Positions 24,196 to 32,531 of a stretch of 64,000 nt of DNA are shown piece by piece. The first letter of the stretch is position 1. Each line of letters opens with the position of its first letter. The notes beneath the pieces were generated by a model. The model searched no databases. It was not told the origin of the DNA and saw only the letters and a list, made by a program, of their open reading frames with translations. The stretch covers positions 124,001-188,000 of the forward strand of contig JARLJH010000023.1 in the NCBI GenBank assembly GCA_031291305.1, read 5' to 3'. Source of the stretch: Rhodoferax sp. (GTDB taxonomy: Bacteria; Pseudomonadota; Gammaproteobacteria; Burkholderiales; Burkholderiaceae_C). The position numbers were made by a program, and so were the translations under genes.

Positions 24196-24576
24196 TGAAT
24201 CTGTCTCCATCTAGTTGGGTAGGTGGATACTTCAAGATGCATGCCATTTTTCAGGTGGCAAGGGTATGTACCAATGGAGGCTATTTAAGCCGTTGTTTTT
24301 GCTTGTGTTTTCCCTGTTTGACTCCACACCCGCTCTAGCTTGACATAAGTCAACTGAAAAGCTGCATCGCTAAACGTAGCGCAAACTGGAAACATTTCTT
24401 CCAGTTGTCGACGGGCATTTGCCAGCCAAGAGGCCAAAGCGCTTTGTCGCGATGACCGGCACAAGACGGTGACCAAAAAGTCCCCTCACTCCACCGAAAT
24501 CAGCGTTCATATCAATTTCATGAGGCGTGCAACTTGCCATAGCGCTAGCTGCGTTAAGCGACGCAGGGCGGCGCAT
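24196..24576. other. Intergenic region upstream of hoxK
   Basis: About 380 bp between the MFS gene end and hoxK, expected to hold the hydrogenase promoter and HoxA-binding sites. I see a sigma-54-like element close to hoxK (listed separately). Short open frames here have no recognisable family. Positions 24483-24501 exactly repeat 19 bp found at 30488-30506 at the end of the mutarotase gene. Confidence 0.5.
24231..24246 (-). promoter_or_regulatory. Candidate sigma-54 promoter of hoxK
   Basis: The minus strand reads TGGCAT-GCATC-TTGAA, matching TGGCAy-N5-TTGCW with GG at -24 and correct 10-base spacing, but GA instead of GC at -12. It would start transcription about 25 bp before the hoxK ATG. 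HoxA upstream in the relay is a sigma-54 activator, which supports the call. Confidence 0.4.
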
Positions 24577-25779
24577 TCATCTTCGATTCAAAAGGTGACG
24601 CAGAGCGACGGCTGCCGCAGCAAACCCTGACATGGCACCGACGCACAGCGCCCAACGCGGACCGAACGTGTCGGCCACCCAGCCAACAATTGGCGCGCCG
24701 ACCGGCGTGGCGCCCACACCAATAGCGAGACGCAGTGCCATCACGCGCCCGCGCATGACCGGCTCAGTGGAAAGCTGCATGAGGCTGCTCGTCGAATTGG
24801 TAAAGGTCAGGGTCGCAATGCCGATGATGACGAGCGCGGCACCAAACAGCCATACGTTTGGCGTGATTGCAGCGAATGCAAAACCAATTCCGAAAGTTGC
24901 GGCGCCGATGAGGAGGAGTCCGAACCGTGGTTTCTCGCGACCGGCGGCCAGCAGCGCGCCCGCGAGCGTTCCGACCGCCATTACCGATGTCAGCATCCCG
25001 TACTGGCCCGCGCCGCCCTGAAATACCTTGACCGACATGGTCGAGATAAAGACCGGGAAATTGAGCCCGAACGTGCCCATCAGAAAAAGCATCCAAAGGA
25101 TGGCCTTGAGGTCCGGACGCGACAGAACATAGCGAAAGCCTTCCACCAGGCTGCCGCGAGCTCGCTTGGCACGCAGGCTCGGGTGAAGTTCGCTTTTGCG
25201 CAGATAAGACAGCGAGACCAGTACCACAGCGAAGGAGGCTGCGTTGATCAGAAACGCCCAGCCCGAGCCGATGGCGGCGATCACCATGCCGGCCACGGCC
25301 GGACCGACCATCTGGGCGACGTTCATCGAGGATGAATTCAGCGCCACGGCGTTTGAAAGGTCGTCGTCCCCGACCAGGTCGGAGACGAAGGTTTGGCGCG
25401 CGGGCATATCGATTGCGTTAACGCAGCCCGACAGGAACGCGAGCACATCGACATGCCACAACTGGACAAGCCCGGTGACAACCAGGATGCCGAGCAAAAG
25501 GGCCAGCATGCCTGACGCAGCCTGGGTGGCGAGCAGGAGTTTGCGTCGGTCGAAGCGATCGGCGGCAAAGCCGGTCCATGGCAGCAGCAGCAGCTGTGGT
25601 CCGAACTGCAGGCCCATGATGATGCCAACAGCGGTTGCACTGTGATGGGTGAGTTCGGCCAGCACCAGCCAGTCCTGGGCAGTGCGCTGCATCCATGTTC
25701 CAACATTGGAGACGAGCGAGCCGACGGCCCAGACGCGATAGTTAAAAACCTTCAGCGAACGGAACGTACCTTTGGCCAT
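24577..25779 (-). CDS. MFS transporter (MFS_3/EntS-like exporter)
   Basis: A 400-residue protein with about 12 hydrophobic segments. The N-terminal YRVWAVGSLVSNVGTWMQRTAQDWLVL and the loop ADRFDRRKLLLATQAASG are typical of the MFS_3 group that includes the enterobactin exporter EntS. The start at 25779 (MAKGTFRSLKVFNYR) is where family similarity begins. It is the last gene of a four-gene unit with a MarR regulator (4 bp after the preceding gene), so export of a toxic or signalling compound is likely; the substrate is unknown. Confidence 0.85.
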   Translation of the reverse strand: MAKGTFRSLKVFNYRVWAVGSLVSNVGTWMQRTAQDWLVLAELTHHSATAVGIIMGLQFGPQLLLLPWTGFAADRFDRRKLLLATQAASGMLALLLGILVVTGLVQLWHVDVLAFLSGCVNAIDMPARQTFVSDLVGDDDLSNAVALNSSSMNVAQMVGPAVAGMVIAAIGSGWAFLINAASFAVVLVSLSYLRKSELHPSLRAKRARGSLVEGFRYVLSRPDLKAILWMLFLMGTFGLNFPVFISTMSVKVFQGGAGQYGMLTSVMAVGTLAGALLAAGREKPRFGLLLIGAATFGIGFAFAAITPNVWLFGAALVIIGIATLTFTNSTSSLMQLSTEPVMRGRVMALRLAIGVGATPVGAPIVGWVADTFGPRWALCVGAMSGFAAAAVALRHLLNRR

Positions 25780-25783
25780 GCCG

Positions 25784-26113
25784 TCATGAGCCCGTGGGTG
25801 AATTGCCGCCGTGGAACTTTCCAAATAAACGTGCGGATACCACACCGATAAGCAGAACGCCCGCACCCATGGCGATGATGCGATCCGTGGCATGCAGATC
25901 GAAACTTCCCACACAGGCGATGAGCAGGTAGGCGAGGACGAAGTTTGCGAATCCCCAGAGGACATTCACGGTCGAGGAGGAAAGGCCCTGACCAGATGGC
26001 TTGGCGAACGGGCTCTGAAAGGGGCGCCCCATCATGCCGCTGACGAAATGCGGAACGGCGTTCGCAAGAAAAGCGCCGCCGAAAAAGTAGGATACATCGA
26101 CAAGCCAATCCAT
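25784..26113 (-). CDS. Small conserved membrane protein
   Basis: A 109-residue protein with three predicted membrane helices. Conserved-looking motifs are VSYFFGGAFLANAVPHFVSGMMGRPFQSPFA and STVNVLWGFANFVLAYLL. I recognise the sequence type as recurring in bacteria but know of no assigned function. Its start lies one base after the isochorismatase-like gene and it ends 4 bp before the MFS gene, so it belongs to the MarR-controlled operon. Confidence 0.75.
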   Translation of the reverse strand: MDWLVDVSYFFGGAFLANAVPHFVSGMMGRPFQSPFAKPSGQGLSSSTVNVLWGFANFVLAYLLIACVGSFDLHATDRIIAMGAGVLLIGVVSARLFGKFHGGNSPTGS

Positions 26114-26114
26114 C

Positions 26115-26675
26115 TCAGACGCTCCGTTCCAGGAGATCAATGACCTCCTGAGTCGTGCCAGTCTCGCCAATTCTGGGAAATATCCGGGTGACGCTGTTGT
26201 GGTGGGCTTCGGCATCCCGATCGGTCATTGCGTCAGTAGCGAAGGTGATGTTGAAGCCCAACTCATAAGCTTGGCGCGCCGTGGCCTCGACACCATTGCT
26301 GGTGGCGACTCCAACAATCACAACCTGTGTGACGCCGCTGGCCCTGAGATACGCATCAAGCCCCGTGTTTGTGAAGGCGCCGGGGGTGCGCTTGGTCACC
26401 AGATGGTCTTGCGGCTGCTGGTTCAGTTCGGGGATGAGATCAGCCCAGCCGGGCGCAAATTCGCGATGGGCCCTCGGCTGCTCTGACCGACCCGGTGCAC
26501 CGCCGGCAACATTGACCAGAACGACCGGTAAGCCATGGCGGCGAAATGCTTCCGTCAGCTCTCTGACGTGCTTCACCACGGCGCCCATTGGATGCACACT
26601 TGGAATTGAAACGATGCCCAATTGAAGATCGATGGTAATAAGTGCGGACTTAGGGTCAAGAGTGGTCACAGTCAT
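26115..26675 (-). CDS. Isochorismatase-fold protein lacking the catalytic cysteine
   Basis: A 186-residue cysteine-hydrolase-family protein. The catalytic Asp (LITIDLQLG) and Lys (VTKRTPGAF) are recognisable, but the segment that normally carries the nucleophilic Cys reads GVATSNGVEATARQAYELG, with Gly at that place. Such members exist as a subgroup and their reaction is unclear. An AGGAAAAC ribosome site supports the start. It is located between marR and the membrane genes in one operon. Confidence 0.85.
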   Translation of the reverse strand: MTVTTLDPKSALITIDLQLGIVSIPSVHPMGAVVKHVRELTEAFRRHGLPVVLVNVAGGAPGRSEQPRAHREFAPGWADLIPELNQQPQDHLVTKRTPGAFTNTGLDAYLRASGVTQVVIVGVATSNGVEATARQAYELGFNITFATDAMTDRDAEAHHNSVTRIFPRIGETGTTQEVIDLLERSV

Positions 26676-26754
26676 GGTGTTTTCCTATTGATGGTCGAAA
26701 TAGCGGCAAACCGTGTGCGGCATCTCATTCGTCGAATGAACTTAAGACTTGGCT

Positions 26755-27201
26755 CTATTCGGCTTCGCCGAGGCGCTTGATCAGGGCTGCCGCAGTCAGC
26801 AGCGTTTGGCGTTCGTCGGGATCGAGATTGGCCATTGCGGCGAGCAGCCACTTCTGCTTCGCGGCGCTACGCTTGCGCCTGGCCTCAACGCCTTCGTCCG
26901 TCAATGTGAACAAGACCTGCCTTCCATCCGTGGGATGAGGGTTACGCGTGACCAGGCCCTCTCGCTCCAACTCAGCCAGCGTTGCGCCCATGGACTGCGG
27001 CTTCACCGACTCTGCCCGCGCGAGATCCGCCGTCGTCATCGGACCCATCTTTTCCAGCCTTGACAACGCCACAGTCTGCGACCAGCTCAGCCCATCTGGA
27101 TTCGATTCCGCGCGTAAACGCCGCAAAAGCTGACCAATTGCCAAAGAAAGCTCGGAAACGGTCATTTCAAGGGATATCGACGGGTCAGCAAGAGTATTCA
27201 T
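26755..27201 (-). CDS. MarR family transcriptional regulator
   Basis: A 148-residue winged-helix regulator. The DNA-binding region reads MTTADLARAESVKPQSMGATLAELEREGLVTR, followed by the wing NPHPTDGRQVLFTLTDEG. It precedes the isochorismatase-membrane protein-MFS genes in the same direction and is likely their autoregulated repressor. A long palindrome just upstream (27209-27258) is the obvious operator. The start is ATG 27201; an in-frame TTG at 27207 is less likely. Confidence 0.88.
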   Translation of the reverse strand: MNTLADPSISLEMTVSELSLAIGQLLRRLRAESNPDGLSWSQTVALSRLEKMGPMTTADLARAESVKPQSMGATLAELEREGLVTRNPHPTDGRQVLFTLTDEGVEARRKRSAAKQKWLLAAMANLDPDERQTLLTAAALIKRLGEAE

Positions 27202-27208
27202 ACACAAA

Positions 27209-27258
27209 GCATATATCTAAACAGGAAAACTTGCAAGTCTTCCTGTTAGTTTATATGC
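27209..27258. promoter_or_regulatory. 50 bp palindrome, probable MarR operator
   Basis: Nested symmetric arms share one centre at 27233.5: GCATATA/TATATGC (27209-27215, 27252-27258), AACAGGAA/TTCCTGTT (27220-27227, 27240-27247) and the inner palindrome ACTTGCAAGT (27229-27238). It begins 8 bp upstream of the marR start codon, where it would cover the promoter. Confidence 0.65.
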
Positions 27259-27464
27259 GAACGATCCGAGCATTGGCCGGGCCACCAGCAGTTCATCATT
27301 CAAGCAATCGCAATGAATTTTTTTGAAAATTGCCAAAATATAAGAATTACAGCAATAGTCAGCCTTAAAACAAGAAATATAAAGCAAAAACGCAATCATT
27401 CACCCCACAACCCAGCCTACGATAGCCATCACTGTCCGTTATCGTTTTCTAAGGAATCTTCACC

Positions 27465-29192
27465 GTGTTGTCCAACCCCACCACCAAATACCGCGCCTTT
27501 CCGACCATCGACTTGCCCAACCGCCAATGGCCCTCGCGCAGCATCACTCATGCGCCGATCTGGATGAGCTCTGACCTGCGCGATGGCAACCAGTCGCTGT
27601 TTGAGCCGATGAACGTGGAGCGCAAGATGCGCATGTTCCGCACCTTGAGCCAGGTGGGATTCAAAGAGATTGAGGTCGCTTTCCCCAGCGCCTCGCAAAC
27701 CGAGTTTGACTTGGTGCGCACCCTGATCGAAGGTGGCCACATCCCTGAGGACGTGACCATCGAGGTGCTGACCCAGTCGCGTGAACACCTGATTCGCCGC
27801 ACCATCGAATCACTCAAGGGCGCGCGCCGAGCCATCGTGCACGTCTACAACGCCACCTCACCAGCGTTTCGCGAGATTGTGTTTGGCATGAGCAAGGATG
27901 AAATCAAGGCATTGGCCGTTTCTTCCGTGCGGCTCATCAAAGACCTGTGCGCGCAGCAACCCGAGACCGAGTGGGTCTTGCAATACAGCCCCGAGGTATT
28001 CACCAGCACCGAGCTGGACTTTGCCTGCGAGGTGTGCGACGCGGTGACCGCCGAGTGGGGTGCCACGCCAACCAACAAAATCATCCTGAACTTGCCCGCC
28101 ACCATCGAAGTGGCCACGCCCAATGTGTACGCCGACCAGATCGAATGGATGCACACCCACTTGGCGAAACGCGACAGTGTGCTCATCAGCGTGCACCCAC
28201 ACAACGACCGCGGCTGCGCCGTGGCGGCGGCTGAACTGGGCTTGATGGCTGGCGCGGATCGGGTCGAAGGCTGCTTGTTTGGCAACGGTGAGCGCACCGG
28301 TAATGTGGACATCGTCACGCTGGCACTCAACATGTACACCCAGGGCATTGCACCGGGGCTGGACTTTTCGGACATCAACGCCGTGGCCCGTACGGTGGAG
28401 CATTGCAACCAGTTGCCCATCCACCCGCGCCACCCGTATGTGGGCGATTTGGTGTTCACCGCCTTCAGCGGCTCCCACCAGGATGCCATCAAAAAAGGGC
28501 TGGAGGTGCAAAGCAAGGATGGCATGTGGAACGTGCCCTACCTGCCGATTGACCCGGCCGACTTGGGGCGCAACTACGACTCGGTGATCCGCGTCAACAG
28601 CCAGAGCGGCAAGGGCGGCGTGGCGTATTTGATGGAGGCCGAGTTCGGCGTGGTCATGCCGCGTCGCTTGCAGGTGGAGTTCTCTGGCGAGGTGCAAACC
28701 TACACCGACAGCCACGGTGGCGAGATGAGTGCGCAAGACATCTGGAACCTGTTTGATGCCACCTACTTGCAGGCGCCAGTGGATGCCATGCGCTATGTGG
28801 AGCACCACCTGTTTGATCATTCCACACCGGGCAGCAAAACCCGAGTTCAGGGTATCCGCATCGGCGTAGAAGTGAACGGCGAGCCGATGCTGCTCACCGG
28901 CATGGGCAACGGCCCGATTGACGCGGCAGTGCATGCGCTGCAAGCGGTGGGCATTGAGGTGCAGGTGCGCAGTTATGAAGAGCGCTCCACCCGCGCCAGT
29001 ATCAACGCGGGTGATGCTCAGGCCTGCGCGTTTCTGGAGCTGGTGTCCGCCGCCGGTGGCCCGGAGCGCTTTGGCGTGGGCATGGACACCAACATCGTCA
29101 CCGCCTCGGTCAAAGCGTTGCTCAGTGGCGTGAACCGGCTGGGCTTGGCTGAGGCGGTGGTGGAGAGCCAAGCCGCCTGTGCGGTTGATTGA
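27465..29192 (+). CDS. leuA: 2-isopropylmalate synthase
   Basis: A 575-residue enzyme that condenses 2-oxoisovalerate with acetyl-CoA in leucine biosynthesis. It belongs to the longer (yeast-like) LeuA type: the N-terminus has [13 protein letters not shown], the HxH metal site is SVHPHNDRG, and a C-terminal regulatory domain for leucine feedback follows ([21 protein letters not shown]). GTG at 27465 is the start, preceded by AAGGAA. It stands alone; no leucine-rich leader peptide is evident upstream. Confidence 0.95.
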   Translation: MLSNPTTKYRAFPTIDLPNRQWPSRSITHAPIWMSSDLRDGNQSLFEPMNVERKMRMFRTLSQVGFKEIEVAFPSASQTEFDLVRTLIEGGHIPEDVTIEVLTQSREHLIRRTIESLKGARRAIVHVYNATSPAFREIVFGMSKDEIKALAVSSVRLIKDLCAQQPETEWVLQYSPEVFTSTELDFACEVCDAVTAEWGATPTNKIILNLPATIEVATPNVYADQIEWMHTHLAKRDSVLISVHPHNDRGCAVAAAELGLMAGADRVEGCLFGNGERTGNVDIVTLALNMYTQGIAPGLDFSDINAVARTVEHCNQLPIHPRHPYVGDLVFTAFSGSHQDAIKKGLEVQSKDGMWNVPYLPIDPADLGRNYDSVIRVNSQSGKGGVAYLMEAEFGVVMPRRLQVEFSGEVQTYTDSHGGEMSAQDIWNLFDATYLQAPVDAMRYVEHHLFDHSTPGSKTRVQGIRIGVEVNGEPMLLTGMGNGPIDAAVHALQAVGIEVQVRSYEERSTRASINAGDAQACAFLELVSAAGGPERFGVGMDTNIVTASVKALLSGVNRLGLAEAVVESQAACAVD

Positions 29193-29213
29193 ATTCACCT
29201 ACAGATTCAATGC

Positions 29214-29264
29214 TAAATCGGCCTTTAGCCCAGGTAGAACCTCCGCAAGTAGCCATAAATTTGA
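29214..29264. repeat. Dispersed palindromic repeat, AGGT-centre type
   Basis: Reads AAATCGGCCTTTAGCCCAGG then TAGAACCTCCGCAAGTAGCC and ATAAATTTGATA. It is one of the cleanest copies and lies just after leuA. Confidence 0.75.
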
Positions 29265-29453
29265 TACCAGTGTCACCTGAGTGTGCAGCGTTGCCATAAC
29301 GCTGCCTGCTGCCGCCATCTGTTGTCGACATTCGACGGCCAGTTAGCCGAGTTCGGCGGAGGTTTGGACTACCTTGCCGGTAGATGTTGAAAAGCGACAA
29401 TTCGGTCATTTTGCTGCGCCGATGGCAGACTGAAAGACTGATTTCAGTGCTTA

Positions 29454-29855
29454 TCAAGCCGACAGTAATTGGGCCCCATCCACCTTCGATGCGGCCCGAT
29501 CAAAAGTCCACATGGGTGTCATTCCTGCAGCGTGACATAAGGCAACGTGAACGCAATCCGAGAAATCAGCCTTGTTTTGCCGGAATAGCTCTACGGCCAC
29601 ATCCACTGCAGTTTCAGACTCGAACGACAGTTCGGCAGCCGCCAGCAGGTTTGAGAGTGTCAGAATGATTTGGGCTTTGTCGAAGCCAAAATTCGACCGA
29701 AGAACCCACTCCAATTCCAGCATCACCGTCACGGGGACAAACAGTGGCTCACCCTTTGCCAAGATTGAGCGAATCAGCTCGCGGGCGAGCAAACCCTGTT
29801 TGGCATCATCCTGAACCAGGAAACGAACGAGAACATTGGTATCAAGCGCCGCCAT
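29454..29855 (-). CDS. PIN-domain toxin (VapC family)
   Basis: A 133-residue PIN nuclease. The acidic residues expected for the Mg site are in ALDTNVLVRF, MLELEWVL, ADFSDCVHVAL and TFDRAASK. VapC toxins cleave RNA, often tRNA. It begins 10 bp after its AbrB-type antitoxin gene and ends the two-gene unit. Confidence 0.9.
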   Translation of the reverse strand: MAALDTNVLVRFLVQDDAKQGLLARELIRSILAKGEPLFVPVTVMLELEWVLRSNFGFDKAQIILTLSNLLAAAELSFESETAVDVAVELFRQNKADFSDCVHVALCHAAGMTPMWTFDRAASKVDGAQLLSA

Positions 29856-29865
29856 GTTGAGACCT

Positions 29866-30087
29866 CTATCGCCAAGGGTTCATATCTTCGACGCTCACTT
29901 TTTTCCCAGGCGGGGCCTTGAGCATGCCCGCCAATTCGAGGACAGACTTGGTCTTGGCGCGAACGATGGCTGTCCCATCGGGCATCAGATTCCAAGTCAA
30001 GCGACTTCCAGGTTGTGTGTGCATGGCATCGCGTATTGGCTGTGGTACCGTGGTTTGACCTTTGGCGGTGATGGTGGATTCAGACAT
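29866..30087 (-). CDS. AbrB/MazE-type antitoxin (VapB family)
   Basis: A 73-residue swapped-hairpin DNA-binding protein. The N-terminal ESTITAKGQTTVPQPIRDAMHTQPGSRL is the SpoVT-AbrB signature, and the C-terminal tail should bind the toxin. It lies directly upstream of the PIN toxin. A perfect 8 bp inverted repeat immediately before the start is a likely autoregulatory site. Confidence 0.9.
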   Translation of the reverse strand: MSESTITAKGQTTVPQPIRDAMHTQPGSRLTWNLMPDGTAIVRAKTKSVLELAGMLKAPPGKKVSVEDMNPWR

Positions 30088-30490
30088 GGCAACTCCTTAC
30101 ATGGAAGATGTTTGTAAGGATAGCTGGTTTTGATGGGTTTGGCGATGATGGGTTCTTTGCTTGAGTTTGCGCGGTGTCATGGTTGGCGTTGATTGGTTTT
30201 GAAGTACTTCAGAATTGATAGCCTCTAACGAAGAAGATACATGGGTCTGAGCCCGATTCTTCAAGGACTCCAGCTATTGCGCTCAGAAAGCGTCTGAGGT
30301 GCTTTCTAGCCCCGAAAGGTACCATCGGATCGCCACCACGTGTTGCAATAGACGAGTCGATCAACTGCACCTAGCCGCAAAAATGACTCGTGCCTAATTT
30401 GAGGGCGAAAAAACAGACGCTCGTGAATCTGACGAACTCGAAAGCAGCATAGAAAAACCCGACTGGTTCGTAGCGAAGCGCCTGCTGCCC
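30088..30490. other. Intergenic region, no gene seen
   Basis: About 400 bp between the mutarotase gene end and vapB. Apart from the vapB operator candidate it holds only a short inverted repeat (GAAAGC...GCTTTC near 30285) and no open frame with recognisable content. Confidence 0.5.
30094..30120. promoter_or_regulatory. Probable VapB operator
   Basis: Perfect inverted repeat TCCTTACA (30094-30101) and TGTAAGGA (30113-30120) with an 11 bp spacer, starting 6 bp upstream of the antitoxin ATG. The centre-to-centre distance of 19 bp places both arms on the same DNA face. Confidence 0.5.
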
Positions 30491-31384
30491 TCACTCCACC
30501 GAAATCCGCGCCACCAGAGAACGTGTCTCGCCTGCAGCCACCGTGACCGCATCCGGCCCGGCGTTGCAGGTTTCCACACACAGCATCTGCTGGTATTCGC
30601 CAGCAGCCATGTCGACCATGCCTTTTTCTTTTTCGGCCCAGGGGTTCCAGACCACCGTTGTTTCGCTGCCCTGCTTGGCGATGCGGATGGTGCGGCCACC
30701 GGCGGCGTCGTTGATCAGGCTGTCGGCGGCGGTCTCGGTGTAGATGCGGTCGGTTTCACCGGTAAAGCGCACATCGCCGCTTTGCTGGCAGACAGCAAAG
30801 TTCTGAACCTTGTCGAGGTAGCTGTCGCCGTTGAGCCCCTGCACGACGGTTTGTGTGATGTCACCCGTGCAAAAGTAGGTGTGCAGCGCCTGGGTGATGG
30901 TCATCGGCACGTCGCCGGTATTGCGGGTGATGAGCGCCATGGTCAGTGTGGTGCCGACGGTGACCACCATTTCCAGGTCGAACGCACGGTCCCAGAGGGC
31001 GCGGGTTGCAGCATCGTCTCGGATTCCCAGGCGCAGCACGACTTGGCCTGCTGCATCGATGTCGGTGCCGCGCACCTGCCACATCATGGTCCGCACAAAG
31101 CCATGCATAGGTTTGCCCGGCACCGCCCCAAACCACGGCCAGCACACCGGCACGCCACCGCGCACAGGCTTGCCCGCCTCAAAAATGGCCGCCTTGGACA
31201 CCCAGAGCACCGGTTTTTGCCCGGCGGGTTGCCAGCTCAACACATGACCACCGTGCAAGGCGACACGGGCGCTGGCCAGCGGGGTATGGATCTCCGCCAC
31301 AGGCAGGCCGGGATTGGCCTCGGAAAAGTGCAGGGCGTTGGCAATGGCGAAGGACGTGTTCAGGGTGTCAAGGGTGGATGTCAT
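30491..31384 (-). CDS. D-hexose-6-phosphate mutarotase-like protein (YeaD family)
   Basis: A 297-residue aldose-1-epimerase-fold protein. Family landmarks are ALHGGHVLSWQPAG, VRGGVPVCWPWFG and MHGFVRTMMW, with the later QALHTYF segment holding a catalytic His. YeaD-type enzymes interconvert anomers of glucose 6-phosphate. It has no signal peptide, so the site is cytosolic. It stands alone on the minus strand between the VapBC pair and a LysR gene. Confidence 0.88.
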   Translation of the reverse strand: MTSTLDTLNTSFAIANALHFSEANPGLPVAEIHTPLASARVALHGGHVLSWQPAGQKPVLWVSKAAIFEAGKPVRGGVPVCWPWFGAVPGKPMHGFVRTMMWQVRGTDIDAAGQVVLRLGIRDDAATRALWDRAFDLEMVVTVGTTLTMALITRNTGDVPMTITQALHTYFCTGDITQTVVQGLNGDSYLDKVQNFAVCQQSGDVRFTGETDRIYTETAADSLINDAAGGRTIRIAKQGSETTVVWNPWAEKEKGMVDMAAGEYQQMLCVETCNAGPDAVTVAAGETRSLVARISVE

Positions 31385-31470
31385 GGTGGTTGGCCTCGGT
31401 GGTTATCGGGATGGGTGAAGTTGGCAATGGTACTCAAGCAGGGCTATCAATCAAATAACAGATTACTGAA

Positions 31471-31514
31471 TTAATAGCTACATACCCTTTAAACATAAGG
31501 GCTACAGCCTGATT
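31471..31514. repeat. Dispersed palindromic repeat, TAT-centre type
   Basis: Reads TTAATAGCTACATACCCTTT then AAACATAAGGGCTACAGCCTG. It lies between the mutarotase gene start and the LysR gene end, with a partial GGGCTATCAATCAAATA next to it. Confidence 0.65.
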
Positions 31515-31516
31515 TC

Positions 31517-32431
31517 TTATACAACTCCTGGCTGCAACCCGGCTACCACAAAGTCGATCCAAACCCGCAGTTTGGCGGGCAGATGGCGGTTTGGCGGGTA
31601 CAGCAGCCAGACGGTGCCAGCGTAGTCGGTGAGGTGCGTCCAGTCAACCAGCACGCGCACCAGATCGCCACGGGCCAGTGACTGGCGCGCCGTGAACTCG
31701 GGCAGGCTCGCAATGCCCAGATGGTTCAACGCACCGTCCAGACGCACCTCGCTGTGGTTGGCCACGTAACGCCCGCTGACCCGCACGGTGACTTCATCGC
31801 CGTCTTTTCGGAAGCGCCAGTGCCGATCCCGTTCATCCTCGCCCAGATACAGGCAACTGTGCGCGGCAAGATCACGTGGGTGCGTCGGTGTGCCGCGTTC
31901 GGCCAGGTAGCGCGGGCTGGCGCAGATCAGGTGGGCCACCGACATCAGCGGCCGACCTGCCAGACCGGGCGGCGGCGCGTCGGTGATGCGGATGGCCAGG
32001 TCGATGGCTTCTTCAAACACATCCACCGTGCGGTCGGTGATGATGAGCTGCACGTCCACCTCCGGGTAGCGCGCCAGAAAGGCGGACATCAACGGGTGCA
32101 CCACCTGGCGGGCAAACGCCTTGGGCATGCTCACACGCACCAATCCGCTTGGCGTGGCGCCTTGCGTGTCGGTGAGCGCCATCACCTCGCGCGCGGCGAC
32201 CACCAGCGTCTGGCAGCGGGTGTGCGCGGCACTACCGGCATCGGTCAGGCGCAATTTGCGCGTGCTGCGCTCCAACAGGCGCACATGCAAAGCCGCCTCC
32301 AGCCGAGCCACCTGACGGCTCACCGCGGACGGCGTCAACCCAAGCTGCCGGGCGGCGGCAGAAAAACTGCCGGCATCAACCACGCGCGCAAACACGGCCA
32401 TGTCGGCAAGGTTTTCAAGCGGGTGATTCAT
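31517..32431 (-). CDS. LysR family regulator divergent from an EamA transporter
   Basis: A 304-residue LysR-type regulator. The HTH region is MAVFARVVDAGSFSAAARQLGLTPSAVSRQVARLE, and the effector domain follows. The start is taken at ATG 32431. It is divergent from the EamA permease gene with a 100 bp shared spacer, so it probably controls that transporter. The inducer is unknown. Confidence 0.9.
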   Translation of the reverse strand: MNHPLENLADMAVFARVVDAGSFSAAARQLGLTPSAVSRQVARLEAALHVRLLERSTRKLRLTDAGSAAHTRCQTLVVAAREVMALTDTQGATPSGLVRVSMPKAFARQVVHPLMSAFLARYPEVDVQLIITDRTVDVFEEAIDLAIRITDAPPPGLAGRPLMSVAHLICASPRYLAERGTPTHPRDLAAHSCLYLGEDERDRHWRFRKDGDEVTVRVSGRYVANHSEVRLDGALNHLGIASLPEFTARQSLARGDLVRVLVDWTHLTDYAGTVWLLYPPNRHLPAKLRVWIDFVVAGLQPGVV

Positions 32432-32531
32432 GCGTTTGAGGAACAAGTGATGTTCTGAATGACGGGATTATCACAAGTGCAAGCGCAATCTAGCATCAGC
32501 CATTCTTTTTAAACCGCTGCATGCCTCACCC

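Noticed and set aside
24414-24432. TGGCTGGCAAATGC as an alternative sigma-54 promoter
   Set aside because: Spacing between GG and GC is 9 instead of 10 bases, and it lies over 200 bp from hoxK.
24285-24476. A 63-codon minus-strand open frame in the hoxK upstream region
   Set aside because: No family resemblance, sits where the promoter and activator sites are expected, and lacks a clear ribosome site.
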